Below, piece after piece: positions 13,501 through 24,400 of a DNA stretch of 64,000 bases. Position 1 is the stretch's first letter. Each line of letters begins with the position of its first letter. This DNA comes from Albula goreensis (lineage: Eukaryota; Chordata; Actinopteri; Albuliformes; Albulidae), in NCBI GenBank assembly GCA_022829145.1, contig CM040761.1, forward strand, positions 16,736,245 to 16,800,244. The letters are read 5' to 3'. Under the pieces are notes generated by a model. It was not told where the DNA came from and ran no database searches. It saw only the letters and a program-made list of their open reading frames with translations. A program made the translations under genes and the position numbers.

Positions 13501-16298
13501 GAAGGTATGGAGGAGAAGCAGGTGTTTCTGACATGTGACAGGTTCAATGACCATCTTATTTGTAACTCAGAATATTCAGAATGTTACCTTGTCTTGCCTG
13601 GCACGTTTTTTTATGTTCAGTTTGTATACACAGCAGATATGGATGTTCAAGTCATGAAGTGCATGTAAAAGAGAGTGACAATGCAAGCTTCCTTTTCAGG
13701 GATATTTGGTGGTACTTTACACTTTACACAAATATTAAAGAAGACTGAACAGCATTATATAAAACACTTTATAATTCCATAATTTCAAAACTGAAAAAAA
13801 TTTAACAAACAATTAAAATACAAAGAATCTCTGAGCTGGCCATGGGTATACTCCACTTGGGGGCTTGCCTCATCAAGCCCTCTAAACACCAAGAGGATCC
13901 ATTCACCCACTCCCCTAAATTCTATTCTTCCAAATAACCCAACTCTAGCTTGGCCTGGCCAACAAAAAAAATAATCAGACAGAAATGTTACTTGTATGGG
14001 TACCCATACCCCACCCCAAAAACAAAGAGATACTGAAATCTACCCCTATCCTCCCGCATAATTATCTTAATAAACAAAACAGGTCACCCAGTCTGTCACA
14101 GGATGTAAAAATGTAAACAGCTGATTCCACCTGAAAACAAAAGGGGCACCCTGGGTTAAAATCTGAGGTTAGTAGCCCCACTGACCAACCTCCACAACAG
14201 ATGTTCAGAATGCTTTGATCAGGGTTAACTGTAAAGATGTTATTCTGCTTCACATCTGTAATGCTGATGAATGGCACATAAAAGGTCCACTTGAATCATC
14301 CTGGTGTTTTTTACTGAAGTGTGAAAGTGATATTGCACAATGATCAAAGACTTAAATCTGATATGTTAGTGAAGGCATGAGTAACTGGATCATAACTGAA
14401 CTTCCTCCAAAAATTATTTCCCACATGCTATGAAATTTTTGCATAATTACATATTTCATGTAGCTGACCCTGTTTAACATTTACTGATCAAATGAAGGGC
14501 TGTTACTTTTCTAACTAATAAAGAAATGTTTCTGCATCACTCCTCTCCAAGGCCACTGTCTGGTAATATCAGGAAGTTAGTTCTGCTGGAGTTGGCCTTT
14601 ATGGGCCTTCTTGATAGCACTTGAGAGAACTGTCATATCATCATTCACCTATAAAAGGAGCAACTCATACAAGGACACAAATAAATCACAGGTACTCAGT
14701 TCTGAGGACACTGTCTTTGTGAGGGAAGGGTAGTGATGTGCTCACTGGCCCACACTGAAAAAATAGTTCACCAGAATCAGATTAGATGGATCTGTATTTT
14801 ATTGTTCAGGTCATTTGCTGGATTCCACCATATTGTCTGAATAAAGGAAATCCACAGATGAGTTGCTGACAAGCATGTAGCTTATTTGGTGGGGCGGGAT
14901 GGGTTTCCTCACCTTTTTAGGAAATATTACTTACCTCCCTCTCTTTGTACTTAAGAACTCTCAGTCATAAAGAGTTTCACAATCTCCACAAAGCTCCACG
15001 CATCGCTTAAAGCACTAGAAGTAGAAAAATACTTAAACTCCACAAGCATGCTGTAGCATGGCTTTTGAGCACGTTGAGTTCAGGTTATTCAATGCTAATT
15101 CGAAAGTGTGAATTAGACAGTCCTGTTCCATATAATAGCGATTCCTTTGCAATTACAAACAAATCTATTGAATAATGAGTCAGATTTGACACACCACAAT
15201 TGCAAGCTGTGGGAAAATGTCATAAACCTCAAGGGCAGACGGTTGCACAATTATAGGGACAAAACAGTATATATAAGGCAATGGATACACTTAACATCAT
15301 CAAGCTGTAAGGCTCACAAATATGCAAAATCATTCTCATGAACATACCGAACATAGGATTGGGGGATGGGGTGAGATTACAAAGCCAAAAAACTCAGGGG
15401 GCCAACAAGCACCACCATTTACTTCCTCTGTACTCATTTATGTTAATGAGAGCAATGAATTACAGTGGCCGACCTTAGTCCAAATACCAACACTTGCACT
15501 CAGTTTTCTGAAAAGTATGTCAGAGAATACACGCAGAGCCCACGTGTCTATCTGTGTCAGTGCTCATAGAATTTTGCAATTTTTTAAAAAAATATTTTGA
15601 TTATAGAAATTTACACTGACTTGATTAATTTCCCCCTTAATACTATGAGATATTTTAATAACTAATAAACTAGAATGACATCTATCTAAATATAGCTTTC
15701 CTGGAACATGCACTTTAAAACCCACTGCTATAATATTCAATTATTTGGATCAAAGAAAAATCTTTCCATCATCATACAAACCATTTTGGAGTATCCAAGA
15801 GTTACTATACCTATGATCCGTTTTAATACCTCAAAATTTCAACAAGTGATGCCCAGGTTGGCCCCAGTTTCTGAGTTGGTTTTGAACGGGTTTACCTCTG
15901 AAAAAAACCCAACCTAGACTTGTTATTACTGGGCAACCTGTGTGTTACAAGTGTCGTAAGTTCCTGTACCACAACAAAAAGTTCCCATCAATAATGAACA
16001 ATCAGCCTGTAAAATAACCCACACACTTGCAAGTCATGCTGTATTTGAATTGTCTTTGTGAAAGCAATGATACTTTGTGAATTATTGTAGGTGGAAAGCA
16101 TTTAACGTTAGGATGTAAGCAAAGTAGAGCAACAGCTTCTGTTGTAGACATATTCGTTTGTGGAATTTTCCACCATACAGAGACAACCAGGCGATTATCT
16201 GAAAGAAATTGAGCCGAGTGTCTCGCAATTGATTGTTATTGTCAGAGGGAATCCGATGAATGATTTAAGCTGGCACACCAACGATTTCAAGTACTCAC
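7064..16298 (-). other. Probable slc5a3 5' intron / intergenic DNA
   Basis: No coding exon is recognisable on either strand over about 9.2 kb. Visible landmarks are a T run at 7539-7563, an A run at 9421-9433, and a doubled gatatatgtcaactgt unit at 9125-9170. A moderately CpG-containing patch at 11.05-11.28 kb holds a CRE-like TGACGTCT (11210-11217) and a 66-codon minus frame of unknown meaning. A minus-strand donor-like ATG/gtaagt sits at 10964/10965. MRPS6 exon 1 (protein start MPRYE) was searched for by eye and not found. Confidence 0.4.
16162..16172 (-). promoter_or_regulatory. slc5a3: Osmotic response element (ORE/TonE) match 1
   Basis: The minus strand reads TGGAAAATTCC, fitting the NFAT5/TonEBP consensus NGGAAAWDHMC. 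SLC5A3 is an established NFAT5 target. It would lie just inside intron 1 if the donor at 16299 is used. Confidence 0.4.
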
Positions 16299-16420
16299 CG
16301 CCGGATATTCACGACCACCAGCAAAGGGGCTATTATCGAATTTCACAACATGCAGACTTCTGCCTCACTTGGTTAACGTTACTCGTATAGAACTTAAACT
16401 GGCACAGATACGAAACGTTA
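16299..16420 (-). other. slc5a3: Candidate noncoding first exon of slc5a3 (5' end not defined)
   Basis: On the minus strand the sequence ccggcg/gtgagtact is a near-ideal splice donor at 16299/16298. The following acceptor at 7063 has no other obvious partner. The exon carries no long reading frame in the sense direction. Its upstream limit is a guess. It lies between osmotic-response-element matches, which fits an slc5a3 promoter, but an unrelated noncoding transcript is possible. Confidence 0.35.
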
Positions 16421-16961
16421 GGTGTCATTGTCTGTGGTTCAACATACACAAACTGTACTGCTTTATGCTTTATTTGGCGAAGTCAGCCAGCTATGAACTT
16501 GAACGAACAAAACAACCAACAGCTATTGAGCTAATCATTGTCACTTGCCCTACCAACTTGGCATTATTATCATTTACAAAAACAGAACCGTAGCTATCTA
16601 CATTGCCACAGATGTACAAGTTATCGCTAACGTATTTGCAGTAACACGTACTTGTATGAAGGAAATACCCAACGTAACTAACGATAGTTAACTACATGTG
16701 CGAGGCCTTAAGCTATGGTAAATTTTATGTCATGGTAATTATATTATTTTAATTTACGTGACACATTCAGATTTGCTCCACTTTTCATTCAATTTTGATT
16801 GCTATGCGAAGCAAGCCCACTTTACACTTAACAAACGTTAGCTAGTTGTTATCATAACTATGAACATTTAATCTCTTAAAGCATCCTAGCCAAATACGTT
16901 TAACGTTATTACAAACAAAAGACACTTTGTTTTAGTCCACGCGCAGACTATGAAGTCGGCT

Positions 16962-16972
16962 GTAAATTTCCA
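16962..16972 (-). promoter_or_regulatory. slc5a3: Osmotic response element (ORE/TonE) match 2
   Basis: The minus strand reads TGGAAATTTAC, a full match to NGGAAAWDHMC. It lies about 660 nt upstream of the candidate slc5a3 donor and 270 nt upstream of the atp5po start codon. Confidence 0.4.
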
Positions 16973-17004
16973 CTAATTGTCAGTACTTATTAGTAGGCGG
17001 GTTA

Positions 17005-17015
17005 GTAATTTTCCA
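17005..17015 (-). promoter_or_regulatory. slc5a3: Osmotic response element (ORE/TonE) match 3
   Basis: The minus strand reads TGGAAAATTAC, again a full match to NGGAAAWDHMC. It lies 43 nt from match 2 in the same orientation, a close pairing seen in strong NFAT5 enhancers. Confidence 0.4.
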
Positions 17016-17154
17016 TAGTAGTCAACGTTACTAACGTTACGCAATTTACGTTCGGCAAAGATCCTTTCGAAACTTTGCGTTAGGCAGCCTCGAGGACGAA
17101 CGAGCGCACAAATGGTCCCATAGTCCTTTGCGAATCAACTACAACTGCTGTAAA

Positions 17155-17170
17155 ACTACAGTACCCAGCG
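17155..17170 (+). promoter_or_regulatory. atp5po: ZNF143/Staf-like promoter site of atp5po
   Basis: The sequence ACTACAGTACCCAGCG resembles the ZNF143 consensus ACTACAATTCCCAGCATGC. It lies 73-88 nt before the start codon, where the atp5po transcription start is expected. ZNF143 sites are common in promoters of nuclear-encoded mitochondrial genes. Confidence 0.45.
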
Positions 17171-17242
17171 TTTCTTGCGTTTTAGTGTGTGTCTTTATCC
17201 GTTTCTGCGCACTGGGTTTGACCTACACGGTTGCAGGAGAAT

Positions 17243-17269
17243 ATGGCAGCGGCTAGACTGGGGCTGCAG
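17243..17269 (+). CDS. atp5po: atp5po coding exon 1
   Basis: Encodes MAAARLGLQ, the start of the mitochondrial presequence. The donor is cag/gtatga and the exon ends in phase 0. Confidence 0.9.
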
Positions 17270-20200
17270 GTATGACATTCGAAATGTTTAGTAGTGTCAG
17301 GAATACAAATTGTCATAATTTTACCAGGTACTCAGTAAAACTCCCTAAAAAAAGACTGAGGTAACAAAAAAGTAAATGTGTTCTTTCAACGATATTTGCT
17401 TAACAGTGCTAATTTAGCTAACGGATTAGCCTGGTAGCTAGCACGCCTAGGCCTTGCTTTTTAAAATGAACTTGAGCATTTGCTGTCTGCAGAATTATAT
17501 TCATTGAATAAATCTGTCTACTGTAGCTGCAGTAAAATTCCCAAATTAAAACCAGCGTTAAAGTATTGATCTATTCAGTTGTATTGCTCAAAGAATCCCA
17601 GGCCCGAAGTAACATGAAGGGTAAATCATTATTTTCGTGGCATTGCTCAACTAATTTCTTAGAGAATATTGTCATATCCAAACGTTGTATATACTAAATG
17701 TAAAGCGCTGTAGTTGAATACATGTTTATCCACAAACCTTTTCTCTTTCATTCCATAAAATCTCACGAGCAAATTCTATTATCACCGGTTGATAATAGGC
17801 TGTAGGTTTGCTGGCTCCGTGTGCTATATCTATACGTTTAGCGGTAGCTAGGTTTTTACGATTTGTATGTAACTGGTAGGGGGTTATGAACGGAATTTTA
17901 TCTATATTTTTCTGATTTTTCTCCTGTAGGTACGTCAGTTCAGCTCCACAGCGAGCAGACCAGTGGCCAAACTGGTCAAGGTAAGCATAAACACCAATCC
18001 TCGTTTTCAAATCTATTTTAACATTGAGCAGAATTCTCGCAAGTTTAGATTATTTCTAACTGAACTGGTGATCCTGGTTGCCAGATTCAAATACAGCTGG
18101 CCAGTCCGTAACAAATTAAAGGTCAGCATGCCCTTCATATTACCCTGCATGCTAAAACGTTTGTCTGACTGATTTTACTGATTTTTAGACAGACGTCATA
18201 CACTGCATTTAAAATAAATGGTCCCCTTGCAAGAACTTAATTGCACAGGTCTGCGATAGGAAAGAGCTTGGGGATGGGGCCTCAAATCAGTTGTGTAGGT
18301 GAAATGTCATATGAAATGCATGTCCAGGGGTAATGTACTTGTGCTTCTTCAGCCACCCATTCAGGTGTATGGAGTGGAAGGCCGCTATGCGACGGCCCTG
18401 TTTTCAGCTGCCAGCAAACAGAACAAGCTGGACCAAGTGGAGAAGGAGCTGGCAAAAGTCACTGTAAGTCTCTGTTCCTTCACCACTCTATGCCCTGGCA
18501 ACAAAGGAACACTTCTGTCAGTCACTAGCTGGTGCTTTTACCCCTGTCTTAAGTTAGATTGTTGATAAAGTACTCCTTTCATGCTTTAAGGAGCTATTTA
18601 ATGTGCATTGTTTCAGAGGACACGTGGCATTATAAATGAATGGTGAACTATCATTAGTTGAACATTAGTGCAAAATAGCGACTCTCTTAGGGATAAGGTT
18701 GGAGAAGGTGAAGCTTGGATGCAGACAATGTGAAGATGCATTTTCATGAATGATAGAATAAAACAGTAACCTCAATACTGTACTGGTGCATTGCACAACT
18801 GTGAATTTAACTCATTTTGTTCAGCTCATGTTGGGACCCCATGAGACAAAGTTTACCTGAACACGAGCAATGAAAACAGAGAAAGACAATGGTGAGCTGG
18901 AAAAGGCTGTGAAAAAGATGAGACAGCAATGATTTAACCGAGGCTTTAGTCAGTGTAACTATTCATCAAAAAATGTATTGACCAAAATTACATGTGCACC
19001 TGTTACTGAATCCACAGATCTCAAAGATCATTGTTTTGCTTATTTAGTTTTGTAAGGAACTGAAAATACCTGGTGTTTGCAGTCATGCTAGCAGATAGAC
19101 TGTATGTACACAATGTATTTTACACCAAGATATTCTCTAGGCTTCATTCTTGAACTACTGAAAACATCCAGTAAGGAGGGCCAAGTTATTTAGTAGATAT
19201 CTTCACTGACCAGCCTCACCTTGCTCTTTAACCCTCCCCACAAATCCCACAGGGCTTGATTGCAAATACCAAGCTGTCAAGCATCGTGATGAACCCCCAT
19301 GTGAAGCGTAGCATCAAGCAGAAGACCTTTAGTGATGCGCTCACCAAGGAGAAGCTCTCACCCATCACCATCAACCTCATCAGTGAGTAGCATGCAGGCC
19401 TCTGACTGTGACCAGAGAATGATGAATGGAAGTGTTACATGGACACAACTGTTTGTCAAGATTGTGATATATTTTGTAGGTCACAACATTGTCAGTATCA
19501 TTAGCTGCCGTGAGGGGCTGGCAGGAGTGAATTGATTTTCCATCTGTTAACTGAGTGAGCTTTCAGGGGAACATTGCATTGACAGAGGGCACAAAAGCCA
19601 ACATTGGAGTGAGGTTATGTTCACCTGTTACTGACTTTGTGTCTGTATGTTACTTAGACGTGTTGGCTGAGAATGGTCGTCTGACACTGACCCCCGACGT
19701 CATCTCGGCGTTCGGTAAGATGATGAGCGCTTATCGCGGAGAGGTCCTCTGCTCCGTCACCACAGCCCAGGTAAGAGGCACAAACCCAGAGATAACATCA
19801 ACATTAGCAAAATGGATGGACTTAATATGCACCATAATGTAAGTCATTTATCCAGAAAGCACAGTCCACACCCATGTGCACTTCCTCTGGGAAATATTGG
19901 TTTCTATTCATTTTTGAGCAAATTTACCTTGGCTCTTGGGAGCCTTTGTATGTGTGCGTGCATACACACAATAATTAATCATGTTGAGGCTTGACTCTGT
20001 CCTGGCTTTTTGGGCATAGCAGGCTCTCCAATGACTTGGCTGCCACTCTTGCATATGCTGCTTTATACACTGAAAAATGACCATGTTGTAGCTATGTTTA
20101 TGACATGGCATAATTATGCCACCACAAATCTTGAAATTGAATCTGTCTGTGCGTGCATTTTTTTAAAATGTATTTTATTTTTCTTACCGTAGCCTCTGGA

Positions 20201-20527
20201 TGAGGCCAACCTGGCAGATCTGAAGACTGCCCTGAATGGGTTTTTGCAGAAGGGAGAGACCCTCAAGTTGGAGACCAAGGTGAGTGCATAGGGTCACAGA
20301 AGGGCGGACCACTCTCTAGGGTCTTGTAGAGAGCAGAACTGTGGTGACTTCCCCATCATCTCTGCCTCTAGTCTTATAGTAGGAGTATTATAACTGTTCT
20401 CACTTTCTCTTCACAGTCTGACCCGTCCATCCTGGGTGGGATGATTGTCAGCATCGGGGACAAGTATGTGGACATGTCCACTAAAACCAAGATCCAGAAA
20501 CTCACCAAGATCATCAAGGAAACATAA
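17243..20527 (+). CDS. atp5po: ATP synthase peripheral stalk subunit OSCP (seven exons)
   Basis: Seven exons join in phase (27+51+111+130+113+87+111 nt) to give 209 residues; mammalian OSCP precursors are about 213. OSCP binds the top of the F1 alpha3beta3 head and anchors it to the peripheral stalk in the mitochondrial inner membrane. The first 25 or so residues are basic, rich in Ala and Ser and lack acids, as in a matrix-targeting presequence. Family landmarks are [20 protein letters not shown] (mature N-terminus), [19 protein letters not shown], the [12 protein letters not shown] segment, and the C-terminal [18 protein letters not shown]. The first ATG follows directly on the promoter-like region. 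The 3' end converges with itsn1. Confidence 0.95.
17930..17980 (+). CDS. atp5po: atp5po coding exon 2
   Basis: Encodes [17 protein letters not shown], the rest of the basic presequence with the usual RxFSS cleavage-type motif. Bounded by ctcctgtag and aag/gtaagc. Confidence 0.9.
18353..18463 (+). CDS. atp5po: atp5po coding exon 3
   Basis: Encodes the mature N-terminus ([20 protein letters not shown] and following helix), the most conserved stretch of OSCP. Bounded by cttcttcag and act/gtaagt, phase 0 at both ends. Confidence 0.95.
19253..19382 (+). CDS. atp5po: atp5po coding exon 4
   Basis: Encodes [20 protein letters not shown] through SPITINLI of the helical N-domain. Acceptor ccacag; donor ca/gtgagt splits an Asn codon with the next exon. 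Confidence 0.93.
19658..19770 (+). CDS. atp5po: atp5po coding exon 5
   Basis: Encodes [20 protein letters not shown] through SVTTAQ, linking the N-domain to the C-domain. Acceptor gttacttag, donor cag/gtaaga. Confidence 0.93.
20193..20279 (+). CDS. atp5po: atp5po coding exon 6
   Basis: Encodes [20 protein letters not shown] and GETLKLETK, the C-domain strand and helix. Acceptor cttaccgtag, donor aag/gtgagt. Confidence 0.93.
20417..20527 (+). CDS. atp5po: atp5po coding exon 7 with stop codon
   Basis: Encodes [20 protein letters not shown] through KLTKIIKET and the TAA stop. Acceptor ctcttcacag. The [14 protein letters not shown] signature is typical of the OSCP/delta family. Confidence 0.95.
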   Translation, partial: SDPSILGGMIVSIGDKYVDMSTKTKIQKLTKIIKET

Positions 20528-20630
20528 GTCCTGTGGACTTATGGAAAACATCAAGGGGGAAGGGGGATATTTCGTGTTTATAACAGCATTATAAGGAAAA
20601 ACGTACCCTGTATACTTGGTGTTGTTAGTA

Positions 20631-20680
20631 AATAAATATTCTGTAACAGCCAGTGCGTTTGCATTTCCATGGCTAATAAA
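20631..20680 (+). terminator. atp5po: atp5po polyadenylation signals
   Basis: AATAAA occurs at 20631-20636 and again at 20675-20680. The second is followed by a U/GU-rich stretch (tctctgtccgtctgtctttt), so either or both may direct cleavage. Confidence 0.6.
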
Positions 20681-20699
20681 TATTTCTCTGTCCGTCTGT

Positions 20700-21440
20700 C
20701 TTTTGTCAGTTGCGGAGGGAGGGGTTAGGTGCAGGGCTTAAAGGATTTAATTTGGAATTTTCAATGCATGCAAGCACAATAAATACACATGGATATTTCA
20801 TTCTTGACTATAGTGTGCATAGTGTCTAGGTCCTTTACCATATAGGAAAAAAATACAGCATTCTGTTGTGACTGACTGGTAAAAAGGAAAAGTTTGTTTA
20901 TAACTATCCAGTTACACTTAACTGCAAATATATAGTATATCAAAATAGCAGTGAACTTTGCAGCTATATAAAAGAAAAACTGTCATAAGTGCAGAGGACC
21001 ACATATTGAGTAAAGTTGTTGACTTTTTTTGCACTGTTCCTGACTAATGGCCTGTATGTGCAGTGCTGATCATGTCTTTGAGCTGGAATCTTCCAGATTT
21101 TTTTCTGTCAGGCTTCTTGTGATACCAGCTGTATGATGAGAAGATCCCAGAGCTCAAGTGGAGATATGTGGCCCATTCAGACCACATAACATTGTCTGCA
21201 GTTTCTGTGTAAAACATTTTTGAATACAAGTGGTAGTATGATTTCCAATCATTGTAATGTATAATTGGATAAGAAAGTTAACTCTTCTCAGGGCCCAACT
21301 TTTAAGTTTTGTCTGGTCACCCAATATGTAACCTTATAGCACAACAGGAGTCATTTTGACAAGAGACATGTTAAAAGAAAGGACTTGTTTTAATTGGATT
21401 GTTCTCTCCATAGGTTTACATAATACAAGTAACACACACC
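20700..21440. other. Intergenic space between two converging genes
   Basis: No exon is recognised. The stretch separates the atp5po poly(A) signals from the proposed itsn1 3' end, so the two genes meet tail to tail with less than 1 kb between them. Confidence 0.5.
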
Positions 21441-21457
21441 CAGAGGCTCATGTAGTC

Positions 21458-21463
21458 TTTATT
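21458..21463 (-). terminator. itsn1: Candidate distal polyadenylation signal of itsn1
   Basis: The minus strand reads AATAAA, followed about 20 nt later by the GU-rich ggtgtgtgtt (plus 21431-21440). It is the best-formed signal between the itsn1 stop codon and atp5po. Confidence 0.5.
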
Positions 21464-24400
21464 ACCAGGGACCCAACACGCAATATGACCTCATTTAAAA
21501 AAAAAAAGTGGGAGGAAGGGTGATTGCATGCTCTCTGGGCATCTAGGAAGGGCAGAAATACAATGGAATTGAGCTACTGTACAAATTACAATTCATACAA
21601 ATGGAAAGTATGCGGCCCTTAGCGATCAGGACAAGATAAACCACGTCACCTGACTGTCTAGCTTCCATAATCTCGTTGGTTTTTTTTTTTTCTCTTCCAA
21701 CATTTAAGACGGTACATAGTTTACAATAGTCATGTTCACAATTAACTTCAGTATTTGTTTTCAAAAATAATCTTAATTAGTTTCTGAACGGAACCACACA
21801 CTGCAATCTAGGACTTTCTCAATAAAAACTAATGGGTCGCTTACTTGGTCAGGTTAAAGAGAGAAAGTGTGCTACTGGGAGGAACTGTACATAGCATAGG
21901 AGTGGGGTGGGAGAAGACAGGGAAAGGGTGGGGAATGCTGATTGTTGCTCATCATCTTCTTTAGACCAAGGGTGGAGCCCCTTGAGCTGAATCTCTCCAG
22001 AAAAGCATGTTCATAAAAAAAACTCTCTCTCAGACACACATACAATACATATACAATACTCACTCACTACACGCGCACACCCACAAACACACATACACTA
22101 CTCACACAGTACATGTACATTGACACAGGCAGCACTATTTGCATGCTCTGCAAAAGCTGTCTCTGTTTAACTCCTAGCCGTCTCACCTCTTAAGTTTCCC
22201 TGTTCTACAGCTTCACAGGCGGAGCAGCGCTAAGGTAAAACCGTGACAACTATAGCCTGTAGCTACACTCTTTAACCTCATTTTAAACCCATCGTGGACC
22301 CTTATAGTACCAAAACAAAAATTTAAATCACAACATAGTTTCAATCTCCTATCTGTAACAGGACTAAGACAACAGGGTTACCACAGCCCATGACACACTT
22401 ACACGCTAGTGCCAGAAACAGGTAAACTACCCATCTACACACATGCAGCTGCTTGGTTCAAGCTCCGCACCAACGTGTGGATATGTCAGTCTGCCCTGAC
22501 CTTGTTTCAAGAACCCTGATCTACACAAGGACTTCTGGGAGGTTGCATGCAGGCAGTAATGTCACATCCATTTTCACTCGGCCGTACCCTTTTTAATTCC
22601 AAGAAAGGCCTTACGCAATGCCTGTGCACTCTCTTCATAAACTTTCCATTTACAGGTGGAAAGCCACATGGAATGAGCTTTTATGGGAGGTGTTCTGCTA
22701 AAGGCTTGCATTCCCTTTTGCCTCTCTCCACTGTAAGTGCAATATCTTTTTTAAAATCCTATTTAATATGCACGTTTCATTTACATCAACACAACTGTTT
22801 GCTCCCTTGAGAATTTTATTCCCTTGAAAAGGGGTTCAGTCAAGGAAATACCCCCAAGCATTTCAAAATATTTATATACAGCATTTCTTCATGAACATTA
22901 GTAGCTACAGTACCATGAACTGCCTACAAAAAATGACAGCAAAACATGGCCTACATTCTAATAGGTTAAATATCATTGAAAATAATAAATTATTGTTACA
23001 GAGTTATTGCCTTAGCAACCCCCTCCCCTTGACAAAACAGTGCAATCTTTATAAATAAACAACTATCAAGAATGAAGCAAAACTACTGACTACAACAAAA
23101 TACTCTAAAATGTATGATGTTATCAGTACAAATCCGAAATGTTCTTAATACAGTGTATTATACTTTGTGATATGAAACCCTTCATTCTAACAAATTAAAA
23201 AATCTATAAAATATATAACTCATAAATTAATATGAAATGTAGAATGCTTCTGGTTAAAAACCGCTTCATATAAAATCACACCTACATTTTCCTTTCTAAA
23301 ATACCTGTACAATTAACTTTCTCTTTGTAAACACTGCAAATTTGGCTAGGAATTAAAATCACTAACAATTTTCAGTACCATGTATCACAGTCACAGCTTC
23401 TTTCTACTTGTATAAACAAAAGGAAAAGTCAACTTATATTTCCTGTTCAAAATAATGACCAAAATAACGGAGGAACTACACAAATCATCTCCCCCATCTA
23501 AATGACAGTCATTAAGCACCATGTACAGAGGGAAAATGAATCCGGAATGACGTACCGCATCAGAGTCGGACCGGGAGCGAATAACACAAAAGTTGTGTCT
23601 CAAATAGAGTATATTTGGAATTACTTTCACCATTTCTTAGTATGCACTTCAAAACAGTACACAAACATGGCCAACTAAAATCTAGTGTGGTATCACTGCA
23701 CACTATTCAGTAACAAACCCCTGAAATACATTGTCTGCTGAAGGAGATTGTGAGTTCTATGCTGAGACTGAACATGCAGAACAACATTGTGATATAAAAT
23801 ATTTTTGACACGCACAACATCCAACTTGGAAAATAGTTATGAAGTACATATTTTTAATGCAGACACAGCTTCCGTCCTGTATTATTTATAAAAATACTAT
23901 GTAGAGTGTTAAACACGACACACTGATCAGTGGGAGTGGTGAGTACCTGATTTGAGACACAACTCTGGCCACACAACAGATGTGGCTGGAATGCTTCCAT
24001 TATGGATACGTTTTGAACGGTGATGTCACACATTGCACCTTCACACAATTCTGTCCACAAAACACCACCCCTCACATACAATTTACAAACTTTCGATGTC
24101 CTTATTTCGGCTAATTTTAAAGGACAAACAAACCAAAGACATCCAATTATTCCCTCTGTCTAGAAAATATATTCAGCTTCAGTTGCATGATTTGCTGACA
24201 GCACATTGAACACAATCAGTCAACCAAAGATGCATATTACTCTTGGTCCTTTCCTAAATGACATCTTTTTAACGCATTCAATAACTAAAAGATTCATACT
24301 GATTACCTGTCGTGTACCTCCAGTGAAGCGCTAATAAACATGGTCCCACATCCGGACATGACCACTTTTGCAAAATGTCAAGAGTGCCACACAGTTCTCA

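Noticed and set aside
1..17242. mrps6 exons expected near slc5a3 by analogy with mammals
   Set aside because: No minus-strand match to the conserved MRPS6 start (MPRYELAL) or later residues could be seen, so none is annotated.
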